Positions 25,009 to 34,849 of a stretch of DNA of 47,521 bases are shown here, one piece after another. The notes beneath the pieces are model-generated. The model ran no database searches and was not told the DNA's origin. It was given only the letters and a program-made list of their open reading frames with translations. The DNA comes from JANNRR01 sp031401675 (GTDB lineage: Bacteria > Pseudomonadota > Alphaproteobacteria > Rhodobacterales > Rhodobacteraceae). Within the stretch, counting starts at the first letter, position 1; every line of letters starts with the position of its first letter. Location: the NCBI GenBank assembly GCA_031401675.1, contig JANNRR010000097.1:1-47521 (forward strand). Reading direction: 5' to 3'. The translations under genes were made by a program, and so were the position numbers.

Positions 25009-25558
25009 CCTGCATGCCCGAACGCCACTGGCCGGTGTGCCCGCGTTCAGCGCCGGCACCTGCCAGCTGACCGAAGCCGACCTTGGCCCGATCACCAGCA
25101 TCGCCCCGTTCCGGGGGCTCGAAAAGTCGCTGTCCGCCGCCCTGAAATCGGCGCATGGCGTGGTCTTTCCGGCCCCAAACCGGGTATCGGTCAAAGGTGC
25201 CGCCCGCATGGTCTGGACCGGGCGCGATCAGGCGTTTCTGATCGGGGCCGCCCCCGACGCCCGGCTTGCCGTCCATGCCGCCCTTTGCGATCAATCCGAT
25301 GGCTGGGCAGCGCTGCGCCTGCATGGTGATGGGTGCGCGGATGTGCTGGCCCGGCTGACGCCGCTTGACCTACGGCTGACCAGCTTTGCCACAGGACACT
25401 GCGCCCGATCGGCGCTGCAGCACGTCATGGCCATCCTGATCCGCCCCGAGGCCACACTTTTCGAAATTTTGGTGATGCGGTCCTTTGCTGCCACCGCCTG
25501 GCACGACCTGACCGAGGCGATGCGCAGCGTTGCTGCCCGCAACAGCCAGCGGCCCTGA
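25001..25558 (+). CDS. soxG: Sarcosine oxidase, gamma subunit
   Basis: A 185-residue gamma subunit that packs on the alpha subunit. GTG at 25001 overlaps the soxA end by 8 bp and follows GAAAGGAGAG, which decides the start. It has the family's LRLHGDGCADVLARLTPLDL and the late RSFAATAWHDLTEAM. It closes the operon; a 28-bp perfect hairpin follows. No folate genes (glyA, purU, folD) follow, unlike many sox clusters. Confidence 0.9.
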   Translation: MADLHARTPLAGVPAFSAGTCQLTEADLGPITSIAPFRGLEKSLSAALKSAHGVVFPAPNRVSVKGAARMVWTGRDQAFLIGAAPDARLAVHAALCDQSDGWAALRLHGDGCADVLARLTPLDLRLTSFATGHCARSALQHVMAILIRPEATLFEILVMRSFAATAWHDLTEAMRSVAARNSQRP

Positions 25559-25562
25559 TTTC

Positions 25563-25634
25563 TCTTGGCTCAAATACCCCCGCCGGAGGCGCTGCGGCGG
25601 GGCACGGCCTCCGGCGGGGGTATTTGAGCCAAGA
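25563..25634. terminator. 28-bp perfect inverted repeat downstream of soxG
   Basis: Arms 25563-25590 and 25607-25634 are perfect complements (outer part TCTTGGCTCAAATACCCCCG) around a 16-nt loop. The size and perfection exceed a normal terminator, and there is no clean U run. The CTCAAATACCCCC/GCCGGAGGC pattern resembles a hairpin I recall as frequent between genes in Rhodobacterales, so it may be a dispersed repeat used as a terminator. Confidence 0.7.
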
Positions 25635-25700
25635 AGAAATCGCCGGGCCGCAACCGGCACAACGGCTGGACTTGGCCGGGCGATGGCCCATATTGCGATC

Positions 25701-27659
25701 ATGAGTCTGCCCCCCGGCTTCCTTGACGATCTTCGGACCCGAACCTCGCTGGCGCAGGTGGTCGGGCGCAAAGTCATGTGGGACCAGCGGAAGTCCAACC
25801 AGGCAAAGGGCGACATGTGGGCCTCCTGCCCGTTTCACGTCGAAAAATCCGCGTCTTTTCATGTAGATGACCGAAAAGGCTACTACTACTGCTTCGGCTG
25901 CCATGCCAAGGGCGATGCCGTCAGTTTCATCCGTGAAACCGAGAATGTCGGGTTCATGGACGCCATCGAGATTCTGGCGCGCGAGGCGGGAATGCCGATG
26001 CCGGAACGCGATCCGCTAGCGCAAGCCAAAACGGACCGGCGCGGCAGGCTGGCCGAGGTGATCGAGGCGGCGGTCAGGTTCTACCGGCTGCAGCTGAACA
26101 CCGGGGCGGGTGCGGCGGCCCGGGCCTACATTGCCCGGCGAAGGCTGAGCGCTGACAGCCTGACCCGGTTCGAAATCGGCTTTGCCCCGGACAGTCGCAC
26201 CGCGCTTTGGTCGCATCTGACCGGACAGGGGATCAGTGCCGATCTGATCCTTGATGCCGGTCTGGTGGCCACGCCGGAAGGCGGCGGCCCCGCCTATGAC
26301 CGGTTCCGCGACCGCATCATCTTTCCGATCCGCGACGCGCGGGGCCGCTGCATCGGCCTTGGCGGGCGGGCAATGGCGGCGGAAGCGCGGTCCAAGTACC
26401 TGAATTCGCCCGAAACCGAACTTTTCGACAAGGGCCGCAGCCTGTACAATCACGGCCCGGCGCGCGAGGCGGCGGGCAAGGGTCAGCCGCTGATCGTGGC
26501 CGAAGGCTACATGGACACCATCGCGCTGGTCGAGGCCGGGTTCGGGGCCACCGTCGCCCCGCTTGGCACCGCGATCACCGAGGATCAGTTGCGCCTGATG
26601 TGGCGCATCCACCCCGAACCGGTCATTGCGCTGGACGGCGATGCCGCCGGCCTTCGTGCCGCGATGCGGCTGATCGATCTGGCGCTGCCGCTGCTGGAGG
26701 CCGGCCAGTCGCTGCGATTCTGCATGTTGCCCGATGGCAAGGACCCCGACGACCTGATCCGGGCCGAGGGCCCCGGTGCGATGCAGCAGCTTCTGGATCA
26801 GGCGCAGCCGATGGTAGCACTGCTCTGGCGGCGCGAAACCGAGGGCAAGGTGTTCGACAGCCCCGAACGCAAGGCGATGCTGGACAAGGTGCTGCGCGCG
26901 GTGATCCAGACCATCAGGGACCCGTCGATCCGGGCGCACTACGGCGACGAGATCAAGCGGCTGCGCTGGGAACTGTTCGGCAGCCGCAAACCCGCGCCCC
27001 GGTCCGAAGGCTTGCCCCCGTTCCGTGCGCGGCAAGCCGGCCGACCGTGGAAGGAACAGCCGCAGGCCGCCCTTGGCAGCACCAAAACCTCGGCGCTTGG
27101 CGCGGCCACCGGGCATGATGTCGAAGAACGGCTGCGCGAAGCGGTGATCCTGGCGATTTTCGTGACGCATCCGGCTCTGGTGACCGGCTTCGAGGATGAC
27201 CTGCACCGCATCGACCTGCCAACCGACGAGCATGACCTGTTGCGCCACGCCATCCTGCGCCATGCCGGTGACACCGATCCGGCAACCTTTCGGCAAAAGC
27301 TGGAAGCCGAGGCGGGCCCGGCCCTTGAAAGGCTGCTGGCGGTGAACCATGTCAGCAGCTTCCCGGCCATCTGGAAGAAGGACGCGCAGGGATTGGCCGC
27401 GATGGCCTTGGCCGAATGCTTTGCCAAGCTTGAAGCGCGGCGCGGTGTCCCGCGCGAAATCCGTGACGCCATGGCGGAAATGGCCGGGTTGGCCGATGAG
27501 GGGCTGACCTGGCGGATGACGCGCGCCGCCGAGGCCAGGCAAAGAGCGGAACATTCGACACTGGACGATGCCGGCGACCTGGGCGAGGACCGCGCCACGC
27601 TGTCCCGGCATCTGCAAAGCCTGATCGATGGTGAGGTTTGGGTAAAGAAGACAAGGTAA
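25701..27659 (+). CDS. dnaG: DNA primase
   Basis: A 652-residue primase that makes RNA primers at the replication fork. The N-terminal zinc-binding domain is complete (C43, H46, C64, C67). The catalytic core follows, with RIIFPIRDARGRCIGLGGR and the TOPRIM elements VAEGYMD (Glu) and ALDGDAAG (Asp). The C-terminal helicase-binding domain begins about residue 470 after a Pro/Arg/Gln-rich linker. ATG at 25701 (MSLPPGFLDDLR) matches family starts; an ATG 18 bp upstream is possible. It is followed by rpoD, as in the classical macromolecular synthesis operon but without rpsU. Confidence 0.95.
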   Translation: MSLPPGFLDDLRTRTSLAQVVGRKVMWDQRKSNQAKGDMWASCPFHVEKSASFHVDDRKGYYYCFGCHAKGDAVSFIRETENVGFMDAIEILAREAGMPMPERDPLAQAKTDRRGRLAEVIEAAVRFYRLQLNTGAGAAARAYIARRRLSADSLTRFEIGFAPDSRTALWSHLTGQGISADLILDAGLVATPEGGGPAYDRFRDRIIFPIRDARGRCIGLGGRAMAAEARSKYLNSPETELFDKGRSLYNHGPAREAAGKGQPLIVAEGYMDTIALVEAGFGATVAPLGTAITEDQLRLMWRIHPEPVIALDGDAAGLRAAMRLIDLALPLLEAGQSLRFCMLPDGKDPDDLIRAEGPGAMQQLLDQAQPMVALLWRRETEGKVFDSPERKAMLDKVLRAVIQTIRDPSIRAHYGDEIKRLRWELFGSRKPAPRSEGLPPFRARQAGRPWKEQPQAALGSTKTSALGAATGHDVEERLREAVILAIFVTHPALVTGFEDDLHRIDLPTDEHDLLRHAILRHAGDTDPATFRQKLEAEAGPALERLLAVNHVSSFPAIWKKDAQGLAAMALAECFAKLEARRGVPREIRDAMAEMAGLADEGLTWRMTRAAEARQRAEHSTLDDAGDLGEDRATLSRHLQSLIDGEVWVKKTR

Positions 27660-27674
27660 ACCAACCGTACGCCG

Positions 27675-27726
27675 GTGATTCGCTCCTGTGATTCGCCTCT
27701 GTGATTCGGGCTCGTGAATCGCTACA
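27675..27726 (+). repeat. Four tandem 13-bp repeats before rpoD
   Basis: GTGATTCGCTCCT, GTGATTCGCCTCT, GTGATTCGGGCTC and GTGAATCGCTACA follow one another with an exact 13-bp period at 27675, 27688, 27701 and 27714. GATTCG appears once more at 27737. The block lies between the dnaG stop and the rpoD start, in the likely leader or promoter region. Confidence 0.8.
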
Positions 27727-27764
27727 TGTTCGATATGATTCGGTCCCTTCCCGCAGGAGCACCC

Positions 27765-29752
<1,988 letters not shown>

Positions 29753-29753
<1 letters not shown>

Positions 29754-30247
29754 TGCTGCCCGATTTCCTCGCCCTAGGTCTTTCGGTCATCTTCTGTGGG
29801 ACAGCCGCAGGCAAAGAGTCTGCGGCTGTTGGCCATTATTACGCCAAGTCGGGCAATAAATTCTGGAAAACGCTTCACACTATTGGGATAACTGATCGAG
29901 TATTACGCGCTGAGGATGACAAGGATTGCCTTTCCTATGGGTTTGGATTTACTGATCTGGCCAAAGGTGTTGCTGGCATGGATAAGGACATTGGAAGGCA
30001 ATCCTTCAAGCCTCAGAATGTTCATGCCATCATTCGCAACTATCGACCGCGTGCCATAGCCTTCAATGGCAAGAAGGCGGCACAAATTGCCTTCGACGAG
30101 AAGGCGGTGACATATGGCCTTTGGAAACTTGAAGGACCAACAAGCGTCTGGATATTGCCATCAACTTCAGGCGCTGCAAACCGCTATTGGTCGCTGACGC
30201 CTTGGGAGGACATGGCGAAGCTTTTGCGTTCAAAACAACAAGCGTAG
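29753..30247 (+). CDS. Mug/TDG-like mismatch-specific DNA glycosylase
   Basis: A 164-residue uracil-DNA glycosylase-superfamily protein, closest in pattern to Mug: LGLSVIFCGTAAGKESAAVGHYYA, then NKFWKTLHTIGITDR, AIAFNGKKAA and the late loop WILPSTSGAANRYW. Motif A reads GTAAG instead of GINPG, so the catalytic Asn of E. coli Mug is absent. I recall this as usual for this bacterial subgroup. ATG overlaps the rpoD stop (TGATG). Base composition is visibly more AT-rich than dnaG-rpoD, suggesting separate acquisition. Confidence 0.75.
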
Positions 30248-30252
30248 CGAGC

Positions 30253-30322
30253 CGTAGGGTGCGTGATTTCACGCACCATCGCCATGCGTCCGCCAACGGT
30301 GCGTGAAATCACGCACCCTACG
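30253..30322. repeat. Palindromic repeat element, copy 1
   Basis: Perfect 25-bp arms (30253-30277 and 30298-30322; inner part GGTGCGTGATTTCACGCACC) surround a 20-nt centre. Each arm is itself a hairpin (GTGCGTGA/TCACGCAC). The same 25-bp left arm recurs at 37920-37944. It lies after the Mug-like gene and just before the yefM promoter. It looks like a REP-type or miniature mobile palindrome. Confidence 0.8.
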
Positions 30323-30327
30323 AAATC

Positions 30328-30356
30328 TTGACTTCCCGTACGCAATCACGTACATT
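30328..30356 (+). promoter_or_regulatory. yefM-yoeB promoter with overlapping palindrome
   Basis: TTGACT (30328-30333) and TACATT (30351-30356) are 17 bp apart, a near-ideal sigma-70 promoter 7 bp before the antitoxin ATG. GTACG (30338-30342) and CGTAC (30349-30353) form an inverted repeat that overlaps the -10 box, as expected for an autoregulated toxin-antitoxin operator. The leader would be almost absent. Confidence 0.7.
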
Positions 30357-30362
30357 CGTTCC

Positions 30363-30635
30363 ATGAAAACCCTCTCCTCCACCCAACTCCGCGCCAACCT
30401 CTCTGCCGTTATGGACCGGGTGAACGACGACCATGAGCCGGTCATTGTCCACCGCGCCAAGGGCAAGCCGGTGGTCATGGTGAGCCTGGAAGACTGGGCC
30501 AGCATGGATGAGACAACCTATCTGATGTCCTCGCCTGCCAATCGGGCGGACCTGTTGCGGGGCATGGCCGAGTTGAATGCGGGCCGGGGTATCGTCAAGT
30601 CGATGGAAGAGCTTGAGGCCCTGGAGAAAGAGTGA
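30363..30635 (+). CDS. yefM: Type II antitoxin, Phd/YefM family
   Basis: A 90-residue antitoxin. The N-terminal DNA-binding fold is typical: TLSSTQLRANLSAVMDRVNDDHEPVIVHRAKGKPVVMVSLEDW (about 3-45). The acidic helical C-terminus (KSMEELEALEKE) would wrap the toxin. The stop overlaps the toxin GTG (GTGA), the usual coupling. It probably represses its own promoter through the GTACG/CGTAC site. Confidence 0.88.
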   Translation: MKTLSSTQLRANLSAVMDRVNDDHEPVIVHRAKGKPVVMVSLEDWASMDETTYLMSSPANRADLLRGMAELNAGRGIVKSMEELEALEKE

Positions 30636-30883
30636 AGCTGGTCCTTGAGTCCGATGCTTGGGAGTACTTGCTGTTCTGGCAGGAAACCGACAAGGCAACG
30701 GTCAGGAAGATCAACGCGCTGATCATGGAATGCCTGCGTCATCCCTTCGAAGGAACGGGCAAGCCCGAACCCCTCAAGGGTGATCTTGCCGGATATTGGT
30801 CGCGCCGCATCGACCGCGAACATCGACTGGTGTACCGGGTTGCCGGAGTTGATCTGGAGATCCTGTCCTGTCGCTATCACTAC
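30632..30883 (+). CDS. yoeB: YoeB/Txe-family mRNA interferase toxin, stop codon lost
   Basis: The 84 residues from GTG 30632 to Tyr84 cover a whole YoeB toxin, which cuts mRNA on the ribosome. All key residues sit at E. coli numbering: Glu46 (KPEPLKG), Arg65 (DREHRLVY), His83 and Tyr84 (CRYHY). YoeB normally ends right here. Instead codon 85 is CAA (30884-30886), one C-to-T change from TAA. The frame then stays open to 31648, giving 338 codons that run out of frame over hlyU and the next gene. The extra 254 residues look like non-coding translation. A one-base indel at 30884 would instead give a stop at 30890-30892. The toxin is probably weakened or dead, or this is a sequencing error. Confidence 0.75.
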
Positions 30884-30899
30884 CAAAGTTTAGGCCCGC

Positions 30900-31169
30900 A
30901 TGAACCTCCTCTCCCGCCTCTTCGGCAAATCCGCCTCCGGTTCGCCAGTCCAAATCCTGCACAAGGACTGCCGCATCTTTCCCCAACCCGTCAAAGATGG
31001 CGGCGCTTTTCGCATTGCGGCGCGGATCGAAAAGGACTTCGGCACCGAGACCAAGGTCCATCACCTGATCCGCGCCGATACCCGCCCGACTCTGGACGAG
31101 GCCACCGAGGCCTCCGTTTCCAAGGCCAGGCAGGCCATCGACCAGTTGGGCGATACGCTGTTCGCGTGA
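30900..31169 (+). CDS. HlyU-family protein
   Basis: An 89-residue protein with the HlyU-type core HKDCRIFPQPVKDGGAFRIAARIEKDFG followed by KVHHLIRADTRPTLDEATEASVSKARQAID. The founding member is a virulence regulator in Vibrio; in Rhodobacteraceae this short form is widespread and of unknown function. ATG at 30900 lies 16 bp after the YoeB homology ends, and the whole gene is overlapped by the toxin read-through frame. The family match and the good codon use show this frame is the real one. Confidence 0.8.
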   Translation: MNLLSRLFGKSASGSPVQILHKDCRIFPQPVKDGGAFRIAARIEKDFGTETKVHHLIRADTRPTLDEATEASVSKARQAIDQLGDTLFA

Positions 31170-31292
31170 CGGTTGGGTGCGTGCTTGCTCGCACCGCTGC
31201 TCCACGCCAAAGTTGCGCGACTTCAGGCAGGTTCCCCGACTCACCCCCTGCCGTGCTATCCTCCAACCACGCAACCCCATCAGGAGGATGCC

Positions 31293-31595
31293 ATGACGGC
31301 GATGAATGTGGTGCATATGCGAGTGAAACCGGGAATGGAGGCGGAATTCATCCGCATTCACAGCGAGATGCAGATGAAGACCATGCCGGGGGGCCGCAAC
31401 TTCTGGCTGGTCGATTCGGGCGGGCGCAGTTTTCTTGTGGTCGCGGAGTGGGACAGCACGGCTGCCATGGCCGCCGCCCGGCCGACCATGATCGCCAACC
31501 TCGACAAGCTCAGACCCATTCTGGAGGACCTCGGCGGCGGGCGCGGCGTGACCGAACCGTGGTCGGGCGATGTGGCATTGCACCTCGGGCCCTGA
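31293..31595 (+). CDS. Antibiotic biosynthesis monooxygenase (ABM)-fold protein
   Basis: A 100-residue dimeric alpha+beta barrel type protein: MNVVHMRVKPGMEAEFIRIHSEM at the start and FWLVDSGGRSFLVVAEWDSTAAMAAARP in the middle. Such small proteins may be cofactor-free oxygenases or structural homologues; the substrate is unknown. ATG at 31293 follows AGGAGGATGCC, which decides the start over an upstream frame extension. Confidence 0.72.
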   Translation: MTAMNVVHMRVKPGMEAEFIRIHSEMQMKTMPGGRNFWLVDSGGRSFLVVAEWDSTAAMAAARPTMIANLDKLRPILEDLGGGRGVTEPWSGDVALHLGP

Positions 31596-31616
31596 AGCCT
31601 GTCGGCAGCCCGAGGA

Positions 31617-31637
31617 GGGGCGTGATGTCACGCGCCC
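31617..31637. terminator. Hairpin after the ABM gene
   Basis: GGGGCGTGA-TG-TCACGCGCCC forms a stem with one bulged base, 21 bp after the ABM stop and before the convergent dodecin gene. Its GCGTGAnnTCACGC core resembles half of the palindromic repeat at 30253, so it may be a decayed copy used as a terminator. Confidence 0.45.
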
Positions 31638-31660
31638 GGATGTTGTGATTTGCCTGGTCG

Positions 31661-31864
31661 TCAGTCCTCCAGGACAAATGTCACCATCAAGTTGACCTGA
31701 TAGCTGGTGATCTTGCCATCGCGGACCGCAACCTTGTGTTCCTTGACCCAGGCACCGGACACGTTGCGCAGCGTCTTGCTGGCGCGCTTCACGCCCTTTT
31801 CGACCGCGTCCTGAAAGCTCTTTTCCGATGTCGAGGATAGTTCGGTAACCCGTGCAACGCTCAT
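31661..31864 (-). CDS. Dodecin (flavin-binding storage protein)
   Basis: A 67-residue dodecin that forms hollow 12-mers binding FMN or lumichrome. The pattern is complete: VTELSSTSEKSFQDAVEKGVKRASKTLRNVSGAWVKEH then DGKITSYQVNLMVTFVLE, including the Trp that stacks on the flavin (GAWV) and the Gln of the YQV segment. ATG at 31864 follows GGGAGG and is preferred to a frame extension. It is a single gene, but it shares the flavin theme of the window. Confidence 0.92.
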   Translation of the reverse strand: MSVARVTELSSTSEKSFQDAVEKGVKRASKTLRNVSGAWVKEHKVAVRDGKITSYQVNLMVTFVLED

Positions 31865-31951
31865 CACAACCTCCCTGGTTCTGTGACGGCAGCGTGACAC
31901 AACTCTCCGGTGCGGAAAAGACGCAAGATCGAATGGTCCCGGGATGACAGA

Positions 31952-31986
31952 AACCTTTCCAAATCATGAACGGATTTGGAAAGGTT
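31952..31986 (-). terminator. 14-bp perfect hairpin between dienelactone hydrolase and dodecin genes
   Basis: AACCTTTCCAAATC (31952-31965) and its perfect complement (31973-31986) flank a 7-nt loop. On the minus strand it lies after the dienelactone hydrolase stop and is followed by TTTCTGTC, so it can act as an intrinsic terminator before dodecin. Confidence 0.6.
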
Positions 31987-32012
31987 GTTGTAGTTCAATG
32001 CACTACCGGCCA

Positions 32013-32026
32013 TAACACGCGTGTTA
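32013..32026. promoter_or_regulatory. 14-bp perfect palindrome
   Basis: TAACACGCGTGTTA is a perfect palindrome, 21 bp downstream of the dienelactone hydrolase stop codon. It could be a regulator site for dodecin (start about 150 bp further along the minus strand), but no partner is known. Confidence 0.35.
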
Positions 32027-32046
32027 CCGGGACCTGACCGAATGCG

Positions 32047-32934
32047 TTAAACCAGCTTTTCCTTGAAGAACGCCACCGTCCGATCCCAGGCCAGAGTCGC
32101 CGCCGCCTCGTCGTAGCGCGGGGTCGAATCGTTGTGAAAGCCGTGATTGACCTCGGGGTAGATGAAGGCCTGATAGTCGCTGCCCGCCGCCTTCAGCGCC
32201 GCCTCGTATTCCGGCCAGCCGGCGTTGACCCGCTCATCGAGGCCGGCATAGTGGATCAAGAGCGGCGCCTTGATCTTCGCCACATCGGCAGCGGCAGGCT
32301 GGCGGCCATAGAACGGCACCGCCGCCCCAAGCTCGGGATAGGCCACAGCCGCCGCATTGGCGACCCCGCCGCCATAGCAGAACCCGGTGATGCCGACGCG
32401 GCCCGTCGTCGCCTCGTGCCCCATCAGGAATTCGACGGCGGCAAAGAAATCGTTCATCAGTTTGGTGCCGTCGACGCCCGACTGCAGCTCCTTGCCCTTT
32501 TCGTCATTGCCCGGATAGCCGCCGACGCTGGTCAGCCCGTCCGGGGCCAGCGCGATGAACCCGGCCTTGGCGACCCGGCGTGCCACATCTTCGATATAGG
32601 GGTTCAACCCGCGGTTCTCGTGCACCACCACCACGGCGGCCACCTTGCCGGTCGCAGCCACCGGCCGGACCAGATAGCCGCGCACCTCGCCGTGCCCGTT
32701 CGGCGACGGATACATCACATAGTCGGCGACGATATCGGGGTCGGTAAAGCTGACCTGCTCGGCCAGCGCATAGTTCGGGCTCATCAGGTCCAGCACCGCC
32801 AGCGCCGTCAACCCGCCCACCGCATATTTTGCGGCGCGGTCCAGAAACTCGCGCTTGATGATCTTGCCGTGCGCATAGAAATCATACAGCTCCAGCAATT
32901 CCGGGCTGAAGTCCTTGGCTGTCATGCGGGTCAT
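32047..32934 (-). CDS. Dienelactone hydrolase family protein
   Basis: A 295-residue alpha/beta hydrolase with the dienelactone-hydrolase triad: Cys in GFCYGGG (about 200), Asp in AGLDERVNAG (about 243) and His in VNHGFHND (about 273). Glu in VVVHENRGL (about 107) also matches. The N-terminal ~60 residues form an extra region with a hydrophobic helix (YAVGGLTALAVLDLM) typical of the larger exported subgroup. ATG at 32934 is chosen because GGAGG precedes it by 6 bp. The substrate is unknown. Confidence 0.88.
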   Translation of the reverse strand: MTRMTAKDFSPELLELYDFYAHGKIIKREFLDRAAKYAVGGLTALAVLDLMSPNYALAEQVSFTDPDIVADYVMYPSPNGHGEVRGYLVRPVAATGKVAAVVVVHENRGLNPYIEDVARRVAKAGFIALAPDGLTSVGGYPGNDEKGKELQSGVDGTKLMNDFFAAVEFLMGHEATTGRVGITGFCYGGGVANAAAVAYPELGAAVPFYGRQPAAADVAKIKAPLLIHYAGLDERVNAGWPEYEAALKAAGSDYQAFIYPEVNHGFHNDSTPRYDEAAATLAWDRTVAFFKEKLV

Positions 32935-33165
32935 CGCGGCCTCCATCTGATCAGGTTGATATACAGTGTGAAGGCTAGCACGGCTCCGGTGAAATCAAGG
33001 TAGCAAGTCCCTGAATTCGGCCCCGCCACCGACAATCCCGTCTGAGTCTTCACGGCCACAGATCGGCCAGCCTGCATCTAGTGGCACCCTTTACCCCCTA
33101 CCCAATCTTTGGACGCCGCCCTATAGTGTAGAGGATTGCCGGAACCAACACCCGAGGGATACGTC

Positions 33166-33633
33166 ATGCGCTGCCCGTTTTGCGGAAACATCGATACGCA
33201 GGTCAAGGACAGCCGCCCGGCAGAGGACCATGTGTCGATCCGGCGGCGGCGGTTTTGCCCCGCCTGCGGCGGGCGGTTCACCACCTATGAAAGGGTGCAG
33301 TTGCGCGATTTGGTGGTGATCAAGACCAGCGGCAAGCGCGAGGATTTCGATCGCGGGAAACTGGAACGTTCGATCCGCATCGCCATGCAGAAACGCCCGA
33401 TCGATCCCGAGCGGATCGACCAGATGATTTCCGGCATCGTGCGGCGTCTGGAATCGCTTGGCGATACCGATATTCCGTCGAAAGTGATCGGCGAGATCGT
33501 CATGGAAACCCTGGCCCGGATCGACACGGTATCGTACGTCCGGTTTGCCAGCGTTTACAAGAACTTCCAGGCAGCGGACGATTTCGACAAGTTCGTGTCC
33601 GAGCTGCGCCCGCAGGGCAATAGCGACGAGTGA
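33166..33633 (+). CDS. nrdR: Transcriptional repressor NrdR
   Basis: A 155-residue repressor of ribonucleotide reductase genes. It has an N-terminal zinc ribbon (C3, C6, C31, C34) followed by an ATP-cone (VIKTSGKREDFDRGKLERSI, about 52-71) that senses ATP/dATP. ATG at 33166 follows GAGGGA. The stop overlaps the ribD GTG, a conserved coupling in proteobacteria. Confidence 0.96.
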   Translation: MRCPFCGNIDTQVKDSRPAEDHVSIRRRRFCPACGGRFTTYERVQLRDLVVIKTSGKREDFDRGKLERSIRIAMQKRPIDPERIDQMISGIVRRLESLGDTDIPSKVIGEIVMETLARIDTVSYVRFASVYKNFQAADDFDKFVSELRPQGNSDE

Positions 33634-34739
33634 CGGCCGAGGCTGACCAGCGGTTCATGGCGCTGGCGCTGGCTTTGGGCAGGCGCGGGCTGGGCCAGGT
33701 CTGGCCCAATCCTGCCGTCGGCGCGGTCATCGTCAAGGGCGGACGGATCGTCGGACGCGGCTGGACGCAACCCGGCGGGCGGCCCCACGCCGAAACCGTG
33801 GCACTGGCACAGGCGGGCGATCAGGCGCGGGATGCCACCGCCTATGTCAGCCTTGAGCCCTGCGCCCATCACGGCAAGACCCCGCCCTGCGCAACGGCGC
33901 TGGTTTCCGCCGGGATTGTCCGCGTGGTCAGCTCCCTTCAGGACCCCGACCCGCGCGTTGCCGGTCGCGGCCATGCGGTGCTGCGCGCTGGCGGGATCGA
34001 TGTGGTCACTGGCGTGCTGGCGGCGGAGGCCGGGGCCGCCCACCACGGTTTCCTGTCACGGATGCGGCTGGGGCGGCCGATGCTGACGCTGAAGCTTGCA
34101 AGCAGCTTTGATGGCCGCATCGCGACGGCTGCGGGCCAAAGCCGCTGGATCACCGGACCGCAGGCCCGGCGACTGGTGCATCTGCTTCGTGCCAACCATG
34201 ACGCGGTGCTGATCGGCGGCGGCACCGCCCGCGACGATGACCCGATGCTGACCGTGCGCGATCTGGGCATCACCCGCCAGCCGGTCCGGGCCGTTGCTTC
34301 GCGCAACATCGACCTGCCGATCGACGGCGCGTTGGCCCGGTCGGCCCGTGATGTGCCGCTTTGGCTGCTGCATGCCGAAACCGGCGTTCATCCGCCACAT
34401 CTGGACCGCTGGGCTGCGACCGGTGCGCGTCTGGTGCCGGTGCCAGTCGCGGGGCGGCAGCTTGATCCGGGCGGCATCATGGCCGCCCTTGGCGCCGCCG
34501 GTTTGACCCGGGTGTTCTGCGAAGGCGGCGGCGCGCTCGCGGCCTCGCTGCTCGCGGCCGGACTGGTCGACAGGCTGATCGGCTTCACCGCCGGACTTGC
34601 CCTCGGGGCCGAGGGGCAGCCGGGGCTGGGGGCGATGGGCATATCGGACCTGGGCGAAGCACCAAGGTTTCAGCTGGTCGATCTGCGGCAGGTTGGCGGC
34701 GACGTCATGCACTGCTGGGACCGCATCTGGCCTGCGTAA
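33630..34739 (+). CDS. ribD: Bifunctional riboflavin deaminase/reductase RibD
   Basis: A 369-residue enzyme for steps 2 and 3 of riboflavin synthesis. The N-terminal deaminase has its zinc site in H53-A-E55 and C78...C87 (PCAHHGKTPPC). The C-terminal reductase shows TLKLASSFDGRIATAAGQSRWITG and DAVLIGGGTARDDDP. GTG at 33630 overlaps nrdR. Its usual successor ribE is at 7.8 kb on the other strand; here glpX follows after 110 bp. Confidence 0.95.
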   Translation: MTAEADQRFMALALALGRRGLGQVWPNPAVGAVIVKGGRIVGRGWTQPGGRPHAETVALAQAGDQARDATAYVSLEPCAHHGKTPPCATALVSAGIVRVVSSLQDPDPRVAGRGHAVLRAGGIDVVTGVLAAEAGAAHHGFLSRMRLGRPMLTLKLASSFDGRIATAAGQSRWITGPQARRLVHLLRANHDAVLIGGGTARDDDPMLTVRDLGITRQPVRAVASRNIDLPIDGALARSARDVPLWLLHAETGVHPPHLDRWAATGARLVPVPVAGRQLDPGGIMAALGAAGLTRVFCEGGGALAASLLAAGLVDRLIGFTAGLALGAEGQPGLGAMGISDLGEAPRFQLVDLRQVGGDVMHCWDRIWPA

Positions 34740-34849
34740 TTCGGGCAAGCCCTGACGGGTACGCCGCGCCACTCTTGTTTTGCGCGCACTGTCACCGCTA
34801 CAAGACGACAGGGCGTCACCTCGACCGCCGGGCAAACAAAGGAAACCGC

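Noticed and set aside
30884..31648. A genuine 254-residue C-terminal domain on YoeB
   Set aside because: The extension is out-of-frame translation of hlyU and the ABM gene and has no domain-like pattern.
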